A DNA stretch of 18,677 bases from Candidatus Hydrogenedens sp. (GCA_020216745.1 JAIWNQ010000230.1:1-18677); one strand, 5' to 3'; counted from the first letter of the stretch, positions 6,911 to 17,948 are shown. Notes: a model not told the origin generated them from the sequence alone. Made by a program: numbers and translations.

Positions 6911-9900
6911 TTATTCTTCTGCTCCTGATGCGATTTGTTCTTCTTCGCCGTGGGTTTCTATTTCGAGGTGTTCTTCCATCTCTTTGGCAGAAATATCAGC
7001 AATCACTGGCTCGGACTTTTGATAGAACCGACTACCTGTTCCCGCAGGGATAAGGTGTCCAATAATCACATTCTCCTTCAAACCTCGTAGATAATCCCGC
7101 TTTCCACGTATTGCCGCATCGGTTAGCACACGTGTTGTATGTTGGAAAGAAGCGGCAGCAACAAAGCTTTCCGTGCTTAATGCTGCCTTACTAATTCCCT
7201 GTAAAACAGGTTCGGCTTCTGCAGGTTTGCCACCTTTACTGAGGACTTTTTCATTGATTTCATTAAATTTGGAACGGTCAACAATTTCATGGGCGACAAA
7301 ACTGGTATCTCCTGTATTTTCCTTAATACGTACTTTACGAAGCATTTGCCGAATGATGATTTCTACATGCTTATCATTTGTTCGGACACCTTGGGCTCGA
7401 TAAACTTTCTGAATTTCGTCTAATATATATTTACGGAGGGCTTCTTCACCTTTAACTTCCAGAATATCTTCAAGAATAATCGGTCCGTCTGTGAGTTGTT
7501 GTCCTGCATATACACGGTCACCTTGTTGAACAAAGAGATGCTTGCCAGGAGGTATCGTATATTCACGCTCCTTACCAATTTTCGGGACAACTTTTACTTT
7601 ACGCATTCCTTTAATTGTTCCACCAATTTCAACAATTCCATCGATATGACTAATAATGGCTGGGTTTTTCGGAACACGTGCTTCGAACAATTCAGCAACA
7701 CGAGGTAAACCACCTACAATGTCTCGTGTTTTCCCAAGTTTGCGTGGTGTCTTTGCAAGAATATCACCCGCTTCAACTTTATCTCCATCTTTCACTAATA
7801 AATGTGTCTCTGGCGGTAATGGAGCAAATGCCAATACTTCTTTATGTTCACCACAAATAAGGATTTGTGGATGCATATCATGCTTATGCTCAGTAATAAC
7901 TCTTTCTTCCAGTCGTGTTTCTGGGTTAATTTCTACCCGCATCGTAACACCTTCAACAACCCCTTCTAATTTTACTTTGCCAGAACGTTCCGCAACAATG
8001 GTCTGGTTGTATGGGTCCCACTTATAAAGTAAAGCACCTTTCTTTAGTTTATCTCCATCCTTACAATGCAAGACAGAACCTGTTGCAGGGGCAAATCGAA
8101 TCACTTCTTTTCCATCATTATTTAGCACACGAATTTCACCCCCACGATTTACTATAACCACCTCACCTTTACGGTTTACATCCGTTCGGATATTATTGAA
8201 TACGACGGTTCCATTTTCAGGCATACGAACTTCTGGATTTTCTAATTGTAAACTCGCAGCACCACCGATATGGAAGGTTCTCATGGTAAGCTGGGTTCCA
8301 GGTTCGCCTATGGCTTGGGCTGCAATGATGCCTACTGCTTCACCCAATTCAACAAGTCTACCTGTTGCAAGATTTCGACCATAGCATAAAGCACACACGC
8401 CTCGTTTTGCTTGACAAGTTAGAACAGAACGGACTCGCACACCAGGCAAACCGGATTCTGCTATAGTTTTCGCTTTATCTTCTGTAATTTCTTCATTCGC
8501 TTTTACAACGGGCTCGGAAGTTCCAGGAATAATTATGTCTTCTAAGGCATAACGTCCAACAATTCGTTCTTCCAACGGGGTAATCGTTTCGGGTCCCGAC
8601 ATCAATGGTTCAATATAAACCCCATTCAATGTTCCACAATCAATTTCCTCGATAGTTACATCTTGAGATACATCAACAAGACGCCGTGTAAGATAGCCAG
8701 CATCAGCTGTTTTCAATGCGGTGTCTGCCAAACCTTTTCGTGCTCCGTGGGCAGATATGAAATACTCCAACACACTCAGACCTTCTCTAAAGTTAGACGT
8801 GATAGGTGTTTCAATAACATCGCCAGACGGTTTTGCCATAACACCACGCATACCAGCCAATTGCCGAATTTGATCTTTACTACCACGAGCCTTTGAAGTA
8901 TACATCAAATATAGCCCTGTAAAGCCTTGTTCTTTTTGCTCGAGATAATTTAACATTGATGCAGACACTTCGTCTGTTGCTCGTTTCCACTCTTCAATTA
9001 TCTTATTTGTCCGCTCTCTTTGGGTTAGCAAACCATGTTGATACTGCTCTTCTATATGTTCTACCTGCTTACGGGCACGTGATAAAATCTTGTCCTTGTC
9101 AGGCGGAACTGTCATATCCTCAATAGCAATGGAAAGCCCTGACTTCGTAGCATACTTAAAACCTACATTCTTCAAGCAATCCAAAAGCTCAACTGTTTTA
9201 CGATGCCCAAATTTTTTATAACAGTTGGCTATAACCTGTCCGATAGAAGACTGGTCATGGTCTCGATTGATATCTTCAAGACGAATTTCTGGAGGTAAAC
9301 TATCCCACAGGATAACCCGTCCTACTGTAGTATCTATGATTTTTCCGTCTACTTGAATCTTTATTCGAGCGTGTATATCCACATGCCCAAAATGATATGC
9401 CAGCAAGACAGATTCTTTATTGGGATATATTTTTCCTGCGGTACATAAATTCTTACCACCCTTGGTCTTCCATTCATCTTTCCACTCTCCCTTGGCTCCG
9501 GGACGTGCTCTTGAAAGCCAAGCAATACCTAAAACGATGTCTTGACTTGGCGTTACAATCGGTGAACCATCCGATGGTGAGAAAATGTTTGAGGAGCCCA
9601 TCATTAATAAATGTGCTTCTAACTGTGCCGCTGGTGTCAAGGGCACGTGTACCGCCATCTGGTCTCCGTCGAAATCCGCATTATATGCACGACAGACCAA
9701 TGGATGAATCCGAATCGCATTCCCTTCGATTAATATTGGCTGAAACGCTTGTATTCCCAAACGATGGAGAGTTGGTGCACGATTCAGAAGAACAGGATGG
9801 TCTTTGATAACTTCTTCTATTGCATCCCAAACCTCAGGCCTACCTTGTTGAATCATTTTCTTGGCGGATTTAATGGTAATCGCTACACCTTTTTCTTTCA

Positions 9901-11041
9901 GTCTATTGATAATAAATGGCTCAAACAAGGTCAAAGCCATTCGCTTCGGCAAACCACATTGATTTAATTTTAATTCTGGTCCTACAACAATCACGGAACG
10001 CCCAGAATAGTCAACACGTTTGCCTAACAAATTCTGGCGGAATCTCCCTTGCTTGCCCTTGATAAAATCGCTTAACGATTTTAAGGGCCTTGCGTTTGTT
10101 CCCATCACCGCTCTACCGTGTCTACCATTATCAAAAAGAGCATCTACCGCTTCTTGAAGCATTCGCTTTTCATTTCGAACAATAATTTCTGGCGTCCGTA
10201 TCTCCATAATTTTCTTTAACCGATTATTCCGATTAAGGACACGACGGTAGAGGTCATTTAAATCGCTGGTTGCATACCTACCACCATCTAAGGGGACGAG
10301 AGGACGCAAATCTGGTGGGAGCACAGGGATAACATCCAGAATCATCCATACAGGTTGATTTCCTGATTTACGAAATGCTTCGACAATTTGAAGTCGTTTT
10401 ATTGCTTTTGCACGTACCTGAGCAGATGAAGAATTTAAAAACTGTTCACGAAGTTCCGCAGATAGTGTGTCTAAATCTAATTGCTCCAGCAATATCTTCA
10501 TCGCCTCAGCACCCATCTTCGCCACAAAACTACCATATCCAAACTCGCTTACTGCATCAAGATATTCATCCTCTGTTAGCAATTGTAACTTATTCAGCTT
10601 GGTGACGCCAGGGTCTATAACGACGTAGCTTTCATAATAAATAACCCGCTCTAAACTTCGGACGGGTAAATCCAATAAATTTCCCATGCAAGAAGGATTA
10701 TTCTTGAAAAACCAGATATGAGCAACAGGTGCGGCCAATCGAATAGAACCCATCCGTTCACGTCGCACTTTTGCCTCTGTTATTTCAACACCGCATTTGT
10801 CACATACAATACCACGATGTTTAACCTTTTTATACTTGCCACAACCACATTCCCAATCCTTTGTTGGTCCGAAAATCTTCTCACAGAACAGCCCATCTTT
10901 CTCGGGCTTGAATGTGCGGTAATTAAGAGTTTCGGGTTTTTTTACTTCCCCTTTAGACCACCGTAATATTTCTTCAGGAGAAGCGATGCGGATTTGAAGT
11001 GCATCAAATTTGTCTAATGTGGTAGGAACGTATTTAGCCAA
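6911..11041 (-). CDS. rpoC: DNA-directed RNA polymerase subunit beta'
   Basis: 1376 residues, near the usual Gram-negative length (E. coli 1407). It carries the catalytic magnesium site and half of the polymerase active centre. Visible: N-terminal zinc site C65, C67, C80, C83; the rudder/clamp regions with '[16 protein letters not shown]' (340-354); catalytic 'NADFDGDQM' with Asp456, Asp458 and Asp460; second zinc site C802, C876, C883 and C886; trigger-loop region '[19 protein letters not shown]'; and the conserved C-terminal '[17 protein letters not shown]'. The start codon is TTG, inferred from the family N-terminus and from GGAGG 9 bases upstream. It overlaps the rpoB stop by 8 bases, so the two are translationally coupled. 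All key residues are present. Unlike most genomes, no rpsL or rpsG follows. Confidence 0.98.
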   Translation of the reverse strand: MAKYVPTTLDKFDALQIRIASPEEILRWSKGEVKKPETLNYRTFKPEKDGLFCEKIFGPTKDWECGCGKYKKVKHRGIVCDKCGVEITEAKVRRERMGSIRLAAPVAHIWFFKNNPSCMGNLLDLPVRSLERVIYYESYVVIDPGVTKLNKLQLLTEDEYLDAVSEFGYGSFVAKMGAEAMKILLEQLDLDTLSAELREQFLNSSSAQVRAKAIKRLQIVEAFRKSGNQPVWMILDVIPVLPPDLRPLVPLDGGRYATSDLNDLYRRVLNRNNRLKKIMEIRTPEIIVRNEKRMLQEAVDALFDNGRHGRAVMGTNARPLKSLSDFIKGKQGRFRQNLLGKRVDYSGRSVIVVGPELKLNQCGLPKRMALTLFEPFIINRLKEKGVAITIKSAKKMIQQGRPEVWDAIEEVIKDHPVLLNRAPTLHRLGIQAFQPILIEGNAIRIHPLVCRAYNADFDGDQMAVHVPLTPAAQLEAHLLMMGSSNIFSPSDGSPIVTPSQDIVLGIAWLSRARPGAKGEWKDEWKTKGGKNLCTAGKIYPNKESVLLAYHFGHVDIHARIKIQVDGKIIDTTVGRVILWDSLPPEIRLEDINRDHDQSSIGQVIANCYKKFGHRKTVELLDCLKNVGFKYATKSGLSIAIEDMTVPPDKDKILSRARKQVEHIEEQYQHGLLTQRERTNKIIEEWKRATDEVSASMLNYLEQKEQGFTGLYLMYTSKARGSKDQIRQLAGMRGVMAKPSGDVIETPITSNFREGLSVLEYFISAHGARKGLADTALKTADAGYLTRRLVDVSQDVTIEEIDCGTLNGVYIEPLMSGPETITPLEERIVGRYALEDIIIPGTSEPVVKANEEITEDKAKTIAESGLPGVRVRSVLTCQAKRGVCALCYGRNLATGRLVELGEAVGIIAAQAIGEPGTQLTMRTFHIGGAASLQLENPEVRMPENGTVVFNNIRTDVNRKGEVVIVNRGGEIRVLNNDGKEVIRFAPATGSVLHCKDGDKLKKGALLYKWDPYNQTIVAERSGKVKLEGVVEGVTMRVEINPETRLEERVITEHKHDMHPQILICGEHKEVLAFAPLPPETHLLVKDGDKVEAGDILAKTPRKLGKTRDIVGGLPRVAELFEARVPKNPAIISHIDGIVEIGGTIKGMRKVKVVPKIGKEREYTIPPGKHLFVQQGDRVYAGQQLTDGPIILEDILEVKGEEALRKYILDEIQKVYRAQGVRTNDKHVEIIIRQMLRKVRIKENTGDTSFVAHEIVDRSKFNEINEKVLSKGGKPAEAEPVLQGISKAALSTESFVAAASFQHTTRVLTDAAIRGKRDYLRGLKENVIIGHLIPAGTGSRFYQKSEPVIADISAKEMEEHLEIETHGEEEQIASGAEE

Positions 11042-14000
11042 GGTAAATATCCTCCATGTCTTCTTCTTCGTCTGAATCTATTGCTGTTTCTACTTTTGCA
11101 AGTTTAATTACATCAAGGCATAGGCTTTGCATCTCACGAATAATGACATTAAACGACTCTGGAACGGAAGGTTCTACATCATAATCGCCCTTGACAATGG
11201 CATCGTAAATCTTGGTTCTACCTTGAATATCATCTGATTTGAAGGTAAGCATTTCCTGTAACGTATATGCGGCACCATAAGCCTCTAATGCCCAAACTTC
11301 CATTTCACCAAAACGTTGTCCACCTGAATTGGCTTTACCACCTAATGGCTGCTGTGTTACTAACGAATACGGACCGATAGCCCGTGCATGAATCTTGTCA
11401 TCAACCATGTGATTTAATTTCATCATGTAGATATACCCTACGCAGGTCTCATGATGAAATTCTTCGCCCGTCTTACCATCACGCAATTTTATTTTCCCAT
11501 TCGTAGGCAATCCTGCTTTCTTAAGGTAATTAATAATGGTTTCCTCTCTCGGTCCATTGAAAACAGGAGAAGCCACTTTCAATCCTAATACTTTCAATGC
11601 CCAGCCCAACTGTGTTTCCAATATCTGTCCAACGTTCATTCGAGACGGGACACCCAACGGATTTAATATAATCTGAATAGGAGTTCCATCCGGGAGGAAC
11701 GGCATGTCTTCCACAGGGACTATCTTTGCAACAACACCTTTGTTACCATGTCGTCCTGCCATTTTATCACCAATGGACATCTTCCGTTTTGTTGCTATAT
11801 AAACTTTAACTACTTTGTTTACACCTGGGGGCAATTCATCTCCTTCACGCAACCGTTCTAATTCTTTATCTCGGAAAGAGATTAGTTTTGCTTCTTCCAT
11901 TGCTGCAAGATTTACTAACCGTGCAAATTTTGACTGAAGTTTTTTGTCTTCAATTTTCAGACGTGCCAAAATAGAATAATCTAACTCAGCCAATTGCTTC
12001 GGTTTTACAGCCTTCCCTTTCTCTAAAACAACCTCATCCTTCTTATAGTCATAAACATCTTCAAGTATTCTTTGCCCATACATCTCATCACGAACTAATT
12101 TGATAAACATCTCGCGGATTTTGGCTATTCGTGCTGAATATTCTTGCTTAATTTTCTCTGCTTCGCGTGTAATTCTTGACTTCGTTTGTTTATCCATCGC
12201 CTTATTTCGACGGCTGGTTACCTTTACATCTACAACCACACCTTCTGTTCCTGGTGGGGCATATAAAGAGGCATTCCTTACATCTTCCGCTTTCTCGCCG
12301 AAAATGGCTATCAATAATTTTTCTTCTGGGGCTAATTCAGACTCTCCTTTTGGGGTAACTTTCCCTACAAGGATATCTCCTGGTTTTACTTTTGAGCCAA
12401 CATGAATAATTCCGTTCTCATCAAGGTTTCTTAATGAATCTTCACCTTCGTTAGGAATGTCCCTAGTAATTTCTTCTGGCCCTAATTTGGTATCTCTTGC
12501 TTCAATCTCAAAAACTTCTACCTGAATAGATGTAAACACATCATCTTTAATCAATTCTTCACTTAAAATAATAGCATCCTCAAAGTTGTATCCTTCCCAG
12601 GGTAGAAAGGCGACAAGAACATTTCTACCCAAAGCCATTTCCCCATCACACATACCAGGACCATCCGCAATAATATCCCCCGCATTAACTTTATCACCTT
12701 TTACCACGATTGGTTTTTGATTTATACAGGTGCTTTGATTAGACCGTGTAAATTTCTTTAAGCGATATATATCCTCATCCAACATAAATGGATTATTAGA
12801 TTTTGTTGTGTCTACACGAATACGGATTACTTCGCTGTCCGCATATTCTACAACTCCTCCACGTTCTGCACGAACAGCAGTACCGGAATTTCTTGCACAA
12901 ATCTTTTCTAAGCCTGTTCCTACGAATGGTTGCTCCGATTTTAGCAGAGGGACTGCCTGACGTTGCATGTTTGAACCCATTAATGCACGGTTAGCATCGT
13001 CGTGCTCCAAGAATGGAACCAATGCTGCCGCTGCACTTACAATCTGCTTCGGTGAAACGTCCATAAAATCCACTTCATCTGGGGGCACCAATGGGAAATC
13101 CCCTTTATGCCTACAAAGAACAAAATGATTCTTAAATCTCCCTTTCTCATCTAACGGCTCATTTGCCTGAGCTATCTTGTAATTATCTTCATCATACGCG
13201 GTAAGATAAACAATTTCATTTGTAACTTTTCCATTTTCTACCTTACGATACGGAGTCTCGAGAAATCCATATTCGTTAATCCTTGCATACGTTGCAAGTG
13301 AAGCCATAAGACCGATGTTCGGCCCTTCAGGTGTTTCTATCGGGCAAATACGACCATAATGTGTAGGATGCACGTCACGAACCTCAAAACCAGCCCTATC
13401 CCTATTAAGTCCTCCCGGACCTAATGCACTGAGACGCCGTTTATGTGTCAATTCGGAAAGCGGATTGATTTGGTCCATGAAGTGAGAAAGCTGACTACGG
13501 CCAAAGAAATCTTTAAGAACAATTCCGATGGGTTTCGGGTTTACTAAAGATTGAGGTGTAAATTCCTTATCTTCTGAGCGATAACTCATCCGCTCCCGAA
13601 TGGTCTTTTCCATCCTTGCAAGACCAATACGGAATTGATTCATTAACTGTTCACCTACAGAGCGAACCCGCCGATTTCCTAAATGGTCTATATCATCAAC
13701 AACACCTTCACCGCGATGAAGTTTCACCAAGTATTTAAGGGTTTCAATAATATCTTCTTTCGTTAAGGTTCGCACTTTTTGTGAAATTTCAAGCCCCAAC
13801 TTACGGTTAATTTTATACCGACCTACAGAAGCAAAGTCATACCTTGCTGGGTCAAAGAACATACTTTCAAAATGCTTTCGACACTGAGCATCATTAGTAG
13901 GATCACCCGGTCTCATCCGAATATAAATCTCACGTAACGCCTCTTCCTGAGTCTGAGCCTGGTCTATATTTAAGGTCTGAGCAATACTAATGTCGCTTAA

Positions 14001-14948
14001 TACATCCTGACGGTTCAATACATAAAATTCACGAATAGGGGAACGAAGAACCGCATTCAATACCGCCGCCGTTATTTGCGAGGACGCATCTGCAATAACT
14101 TCTCCTGTCTCCGGGTCAATAATATCCGATGCAAGCCAATACCCAACTAAATCACGGACATCTATTACAGAATATTCCTTCTCTTGTTCTACCTCTTTCC
14201 CTCTATGTCTAACTTTTTGTTTCTTATATAATGTTGCTTTCGTCCGTTTTATTCTGACGCGGTCAATACGATAAAACATCCGCAGAATTTCTTCAGGTTC
14301 AACATAACCCAATGCTTTTAGTAATGTTGTGGCAAGCATGCGAACACGACGGTCTACAGTTACCCACAACACATCATTCGGGTCATAATCAAATTCTATC
14401 CACGCACCACGATACGGAATAATACGAGCTGATAATAATAACTTGCCTCCCGGATGCTGTTTCCGTTCAAACGAAACACCAGGCGATTTGTGTAATTGAC
14501 TAACAATTACACGTTCCGCACCATTGATAATGAATGTCCCTGTGGGCGTCATCAAAGGTAGTTCTGTTAAAAACACATCTTGCTCTTGAACCTGCTTCTC
14601 TATCTTCTCTCCCTTTAACGACTCTTCATAAATAGTCAACCGAAGGAGTGCCTTCAAAATACCACAATAGGTTAAACCTAAATTCTGGCATTCTTCTATG
14701 GTATACTTCGGCGGAGAAATGACATAGGATACAAATTCTAACTTTGCCAGTCCATTCGGCGACTCAATTGGAAAATACTCATTGAGTACTGCTTGTAGTC
14801 CTTTGTTCTGTCGTTCATGAGGAGGAACATCCCACTGCAAAAAATCTGTATACGATTTCGTCTGAATCTCAATCAGATTGGGCAGATGGGATAAATCTTC
14901 AGGTGCTCGTGCTAACGAAATTCGTTCTGAACGGGGAGCCACAGCCAT
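11034..14948 (-). CDS. rpoB: DNA-directed RNA polymerase subunit beta
   Basis: 1304 residues; AAGGAG precedes the ATG. It forms the other half of the RNA polymerase core. Visible are '[21 protein letters not shown]' (protrusion), the rifampicin region '[20 protein letters not shown]' followed by '[13 protein letters not shown]', '[21 protein letters not shown]', '[17 protein letters not shown]', '[13 protein letters not shown]' with the active-centre lysines, and C-terminal '[21 protein letters not shown]'. At E. coli positions 513 and 518 this protein has His489 and Ile494 instead of the usual Gln and Asn. A charged helical stretch after '[16 protein letters not shown]' is a lineage-type insert region. 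rplL is not upstream; instead there is a 300-base gap and rsmI, so the gene probably has its own promoter. Confidence 0.98.
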   Translation of the reverse strand: MAVAPRSERISLARAPEDLSHLPNLIEIQTKSYTDFLQWDVPPHERQNKGLQAVLNEYFPIESPNGLAKLEFVSYVISPPKYTIEECQNLGLTYCGILKALLRLTIYEESLKGEKIEKQVQEQDVFLTELPLMTPTGTFIINGAERVIVSQLHKSPGVSFERKQHPGGKLLLSARIIPYRGAWIEFDYDPNDVLWVTVDRRVRMLATTLLKALGYVEPEEILRMFYRIDRVRIKRTKATLYKKQKVRHRGKEVEQEKEYSVIDVRDLVGYWLASDIIDPETGEVIADASSQITAAVLNAVLRSPIREFYVLNRQDVLSDISIAQTLNIDQAQTQEEALREIYIRMRPGDPTNDAQCRKHFESMFFDPARYDFASVGRYKINRKLGLEISQKVRTLTKEDIIETLKYLVKLHRGEGVVDDIDHLGNRRVRSVGEQLMNQFRIGLARMEKTIRERMSYRSEDKEFTPQSLVNPKPIGIVLKDFFGRSQLSHFMDQINPLSELTHKRRLSALGPGGLNRDRAGFEVRDVHPTHYGRICPIETPEGPNIGLMASLATYARINEYGFLETPYRKVENGKVTNEIVYLTAYDEDNYKIAQANEPLDEKGRFKNHFVLCRHKGDFPLVPPDEVDFMDVSPKQIVSAAAALVPFLEHDDANRALMGSNMQRQAVPLLKSEQPFVGTGLEKICARNSGTAVRAERGGVVEYADSEVIRIRVDTTKSNNPFMLDEDIYRLKKFTRSNQSTCINQKPIVVKGDKVNAGDIIADGPGMCDGEMALGRNVLVAFLPWEGYNFEDAIILSEELIKDDVFTSIQVEVFEIEARDTKLGPEEITRDIPNEGEDSLRNLDENGIIHVGSKVKPGDILVGKVTPKGESELAPEEKLLIAIFGEKAEDVRNASLYAPPGTEGVVVDVKVTSRRNKAMDKQTKSRITREAEKIKQEYSARIAKIREMFIKLVRDEMYGQRILEDVYDYKKDEVVLEKGKAVKPKQLAELDYSILARLKIEDKKLQSKFARLVNLAAMEEAKLISFRDKELERLREGDELPPGVNKVVKVYIATKRKMSIGDKMAGRHGNKGVVAKIVPVEDMPFLPDGTPIQIILNPLGVPSRMNVGQILETQLGWALKVLGLKVASPVFNGPREETIINYLKKAGLPTNGKIKLRDGKTGEEFHHETCVGYIYMMKLNHMVDDKIHARAIGPYSLVTQQPLGGKANSGGQRFGEMEVWALEAYGAAYTLQEMLTFKSDDIQGRTKIYDAIVKGDYDVEPSVPESFNVIIREMQSLCLDVIKLAKVETAIDSDEEEDMEDIYLG
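11051..11055 (-). promoter_or_regulatory. Ribosome binding site deciding the TTG start of rpoC
   Basis: On the minus strand a GGAGG lies inside the last codons of rpoB, 9 bases before TTG at 11041-11039. No ATG or GTG in frame nearby gives the family N-terminus ([14 protein letters not shown]). The TTG start overlaps the rpoB stop in TTGGCTAA. Confidence 0.75.
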
Positions 14949-15249
14949 GAAAAAAACTCCTTATTATGGTTCCGGGAAAATTTATAAGAAATGACACTTT
15001 TACCTGTACCGTTTCCTTATGGTGCGAAGATAATCCATATTTTTATTGATATTCCCTTTTAAAATCATAAAATAACAATTATACAGGAGTAATATTATAT
15101 CAATTTTAAAACCAAAATGCAAATCCCCTTTTACCCCACATTTAATCTATTTTATTTTATGTCCAATTTTTAATATTCTTTAACATCTCCTATCGTTTTA
15201 TTGTTTATGGACCAATAACTCATATAGTACCATTTTACCACAAAAAAAA
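14949..15249 (-). promoter_or_regulatory. 300-base leader upstream of rpoB
   Basis: A very A+T-rich gap between rsmI and rpoB with no believable ORF. A run of eight T follows the rsmI stop but has only a weak A+T stem before it. Two TATAAT boxes occur on the minus strand, at 15099-15094 and 15083-15078; the first has a TTGCAT 17 bases upstream. No ribosomal-protein L10/L1-type leader structure could be recognised by eye. Confidence 0.4.
15094..15122 (-). promoter_or_regulatory. Candidate rpoBC promoter
   Basis: On the minus strand, TTGCAT (15122-15117), a 17-base spacer and a perfect TATAAT (15099-15094). The -35 matches only three consensus bases, and TATAAT boxes are common by chance in such A+T-rich sequence. 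A start near 15088 would give an rpoB leader of about 140 bases. Confidence 0.35.
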
Positions 15250-15969
15250 TCAATTTTCAACTTTTTTACTAAAATTTTCTCGAATAAATTTCGGATGATT
15301 TCCAGCGATAACAATTGTAACTTCGCCTTTGATGGTTTCTGTTTTTAATGCTTCAATAACATCAGATATATATCCACGAAAGACACGCTCAAATTTTTTC
15401 GTCATTTCAAAGCACACAGCACAACATCTATCCCCCAAAACACGGTATGCCTGTTCTAAAAATTTCAAGACGCGATAGGGTGATTCATAAAAAATTAATG
15501 TGTGTGGAAGTTCTTTATCCATCTCTAAAAAATGATGTGTGGGACCCTCTTTTCGCGGAGGAAAACCCTTAAACGTATACGATGACGTAGGCAATCCAGA
15601 TAAAACAAGAGCTGTTTCTACCGCAGTAACACCAGGAATAACGTCAATTTGATGTCCTGCGTCAAGGACTGCTTGCACTAATTTATATCCAGGGTCACTG
15701 ATACATGGCATTCCACTATCTGAACATAATCCAACTTTGGTTCCTTTTTTTAATTCTTCAAGCACAAAGGGAATAATCTTTGGCTCTCGAGACTCGAAAC
15801 ATGCACAAACTCGAGATGGGAAAGGAATATGGTAATGGATATATATTCGCCGTGTAACACGAGTATCCTCACATATCAATAATTCCAATTCCGCAAGTAC
15901 CCGTAATGAACGATGAGTTATATCCTCTAAATTTCCTATTGGCGTACCTATAATATAGAAATTGCCCAT
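15250..15969 (-). CDS. rsmI: 16S rRNA (cytidine-1402-2'-O)-methyltransferase
   Basis: 239 residues of the tetrapyrrole-methylase-like fold used by RsmI, which 2'-O-methylates C1402 in the decoding centre of 16S rRNA using SAM. Seen: 'TPIGNLEDIT' (9-18), 'CEDTRVT' (33-39), 'SDSGMPCISDPG' (83-94; family usually SDAGTPxISDPG), 'IPGVTAVETALVLSGLPT' (111-128), 'GFPPRK' (135-140), 'FYESPYR' (160-166) and 'KGEVTIVIAG' near the end. It lacks the C-terminal extension of E. coli RsmI (286 residues). I start it at the ATG at 15969, which gives the family N-terminus and has AGG 9 bases upstream; the frame extends to a TTG at 15996 overlapping the previous gene, which is less likely. It begins 10 bases after the GHMP kinase stop, so the two form an operon. 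Confidence 0.92.
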   Translation of the reverse strand: MGNFYIIGTPIGNLEDITHRSLRVLAELELLICEDTRVTRRIYIHYHIPFPSRVCACFESREPKIIPFVLEELKKGTKVGLCSDSGMPCISDPGYKLVQAVLDAGHQIDVIPGVTAVETALVLSGLPTSSYTFKGFPPRKEGPTHHFLEMDKELPHTLIFYESPYRVLKFLEQAYRVLGDRCCAVCFEMTKKFERVFRGYISDVIEALKTETIKGEVTIVIAGNHPKFIRENFSKKVEN

Positions 15970-15979
15970 GAAGTCAAAC

Positions 15980-16984
15980 CTATTCTGCTGGTTCAATTTG
16001 CGGTTTTATGACCACAGCATTTTCTGTTTGTAGTGCCTCCACAATTTTTTCATACATCGCTTCATCTTTATAAATTCCAACGATAGCACCACCCGAGCCA
16101 GTAAATTGTGCATGCGCTCCTACAGACCGCGCAACATCAACTAAACGAACCTGACGTGGGTCAAGGTTATATATTGACCTTCGTCGGTCAAAATTTTTAT
16201 CCATCCATATTCCAATCTCTTCTCCCTTTCCTGCAAGGAGAAGGTCTCTTGCCTTTTGGGCATACTCTGCAAAATCACGCATTGCTTGATGCACCTCCGG
16301 ATCACCCGACAACCACCGTTCTCGAACATTATTATGAAAAACCTCTGACCCTTCCGATAAATCTTTACGATAAGCAATAAATAACTTCGGCAAAAGGGAT
16401 ACAGGTATCTCTTCATAATGCCCATACCCTCGCGTCTCCATTAACGTTCTGTCAAAATTCATAAACACACAGCCTTCATAAACCTGAATAACTCGGTCTT
16501 GTAATCCAGCAAAGATACCTAATTCCTCCGTCTCCACACTTAAAATAAGATTTGGAAGAATTGGCTTCGGAATATCCACTTCATAAAATTCCATAAGACA
16601 CCTCATTGTCGCAGTTACTAAAGCACTCGACCCAGCAAGCCCCAAACGACGTGGTATCGTTGACCGATAACGAATGGAAAAATTCTTTTGTGGTAGAGTT
16701 ATTTTATTCGCCTTGCAATATTGATAAAACTTATAGATACCTGCCTTCATCAAACGAATACCACCATAGTAGCCATTAATACGAACATCCTCCGTCAAAT
16801 GTTCTATAGACTCATATTTTGACTGGTCTTGATAACTCGGTATAATTTCCAGTTGTGGACTTTCATACAAACTGACCTTCGCAAAAAAATTGCGAATAAT
16901 CACACTTATTGTTTTCCCATAATAACCATCAGATGGATTGCCGACCAATCCTGCCCGTGCGTATGCAACTGCTTCATAAGCCAT
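15980..16984 (-). CDS. GHMP kinase, glucuronokinase-like
   Basis: 334 residues of the GHMP small-molecule kinase superfamily. Motif 1 region 'ARAGLVGNPSDGYYGKTIS' (9-27), motif 2 (ATP loop) 'IPRRLGLAGSSAL' (110-122), 'GIFAGLQDRVIQVYEG' (146-161) with the probable catalytic Asp153, and motif 3 'FTGSGGAIVGIY' (284-295). The N-terminal NPSDGYYGKT block, 'NGYYGGIRLMKA', and the 'NFDRRRSIY' segment closely recall plant glucuronokinase (GLCAK, EC 2.7.1.43), which makes D-glucuronate-1-phosphate. That is from memory of the family, so the substrate is inference; other sugar kinases of this superfamily (galacturonokinase, heptose or fucose kinases) are alternatives. Start ATG has AAGGAAA about 11 bases upstream. 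First gene of a minus-strand operon with rsmI; no nucleotidyltransferase is in the window. Confidence 0.85.
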   Translation of the reverse strand: MAYEAVAYARAGLVGNPSDGYYGKTISVIIRNFFAKVSLYESPQLEIIPSYQDQSKYESIEHLTEDVRINGYYGGIRLMKAGIYKFYQYCKANKITLPQKNFSIRYRSTIPRRLGLAGSSALVTATMRCLMEFYEVDIPKPILPNLILSVETEELGIFAGLQDRVIQVYEGCVFMNFDRTLMETRGYGHYEEIPVSLLPKLFIAYRKDLSEGSEVFHNNVRERWLSGDPEVHQAMRDFAEYAQKARDLLLAGKGEEIGIWMDKNFDRRRSIYNLDPRQVRLVDVARSVGAHAQFTGSGGAIVGIYKDEAMYEKIVEALQTENAVVIKPQIEPAE

Positions 16985-17120
16985 AATTACTGTTTTCCTT
17001 TCATTTACATCAGAGAAATGATTATATCGTATTTAAATACTGATATGCTCACAAAAAGTCCATTTGCAATTCACCTGCCCAGACAAATAAATTAAGATAA
17101 AGTATCAAAGGTATTAATTT
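16985..17120. promoter_or_regulatory. Divergent promoter region between GHMP kinase and engB, with a palindrome
   Basis: 136 bases between two diverging genes, so both promoters must lie here or further out. GTATTTAAATAC (17029-17040) is a perfect 12-bp palindrome, extended by ATATC on the left (17024-17028) and GATAT on the right after one extra base. For the minus strand, a TATAAT (17026-17021) lies just past the palindrome, or TTGTGA with a 17-base spacer and TACGAT could serve. For the plus strand, TTGCAA near 17064 is a possible -35 with a weak -10. AAAGG about 9 bases before the engB ATG is the ribosome binding site. Confidence 0.45.
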
Positions 17121-17708
17121 ATGAAAATCAGCTCCGTCGAATTCAAAAAAAGCATCCTTGAAATTAAAGACGCTCCACGCGAACGCAAACCCGAAATCGC
17201 ATTCGCAGGCAAATCCAACGTTGGCAAATCATCACTACTAAACGCCCTATGGGGGAGGAAAAACCTCGCCAAAACAAGCAATACACCAGGGAAAACCAGA
17301 ACTATTAACTTTTTCGAAGTCAACCGCAAATTCTACATGGTCGACCTGCCAGGCTATGGCTATGCTGAAGTTCCATTATCCTTAAAACAACAGTGGAATA
17401 AACTCATGTTCGATTACCTTACCCAAAGTAATCAATTAAAACTCGTCGTTGTTCTCATCGACTCACGGCATGGTCTTACAGATAAAGACATATCCTTACT
17501 CGACTTCTTAGAAGAACATTCCATACCTACCCTACTTGTTGCCACAAAAATTGATAAATTAGGCAATGCACAACGAAAAATACAATTGGATAAAATACGA
17601 AAAGAACTAAACCTTGATGAAGAAGCCATCATTGTTCCATTTTCCGCCATCACAAAAGAAGGTGTTGCCCCACTATGGAAAATTATTCAGGAAGTATTAG
17701 AAGAATAA
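17121..17708 (+). CDS. engB: EngB/YsxC-family ribosome-biogenesis GTPase
   Basis: 195 residues, the standard length for EngB/YsxC/YihA, an essential small GTPase acting in late assembly of the 50S ribosomal subunit in the cytoplasm. G-motifs in order: G1 'GKSNVGKSS' (30-38), G2 'TPGKT' (55-59), G3 'DLPGYG' (75-80), G4 'TKID' (142-145), G5 'SAI' (175-177). The N-terminal 'RKPEIAFAGKSNVGKSSLLNAL' and 'VDLPGYGYA' are diagnostic. ATG at 17121 with AAAGG upstream. It is divergent from the GHMP kinase/rsmI operon. No clear intrinsic terminator follows. Confidence 0.95.
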   Translation: MKISSVEFKKSILEIKDAPRERKPEIAFAGKSNVGKSSLLNALWGRKNLAKTSNTPGKTRTINFFEVNRKFYMVDLPGYGYAEVPLSLKQQWNKLMFDYLTQSNQLKLVVVLIDSRHGLTDKDISLLDFLEEHSIPTLLVATKIDKLGNAQRKIQLDKIRKELNLDEEAIIVPFSAITKEGVAPLWKIIQEVLEE

Positions 17709-17948
17709 AACAAACAAATCAAAACAAACAATTAAAGCACCATCCCACAATAACCCCCATTTTCATTATAATTAAGGATATTTGTGCTTAATAGGCAGTA
17801 TCAATATCTCCTGCTGATACCTTATCCTATAATCCTTTATCTATAATTTATTCTGTTCTCATTATAAAATGCAATTAAGACAAATGCTTAGGTATGTACA
17901 AACCCATTCTGTCCTCCCTCAAATATATTCCATCCCATGTTGTTCTTC

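Noticed and set aside
9397..9807. 136-residue plus-strand open frame opposite rpoC
   Set aside because: Lies entirely antisense to a conserved part of rpoC, has no ribosome binding site or recognisable domain; the same applies to other plus-strand frames across 7173-12994.
15240..15285. Intrinsic terminator at the end of rsmI (run of eight T after the stop)
   Set aside because: The only stem before the T-run is a six-pair A+T one with a long loop, too weak to call.
15970..15996. TTG start for rsmI extending it by nine residues
   Set aside because: Would overlap the GHMP kinase gene, adds non-family residues, and the ATG at 15969 gives the normal RsmI N-terminus.
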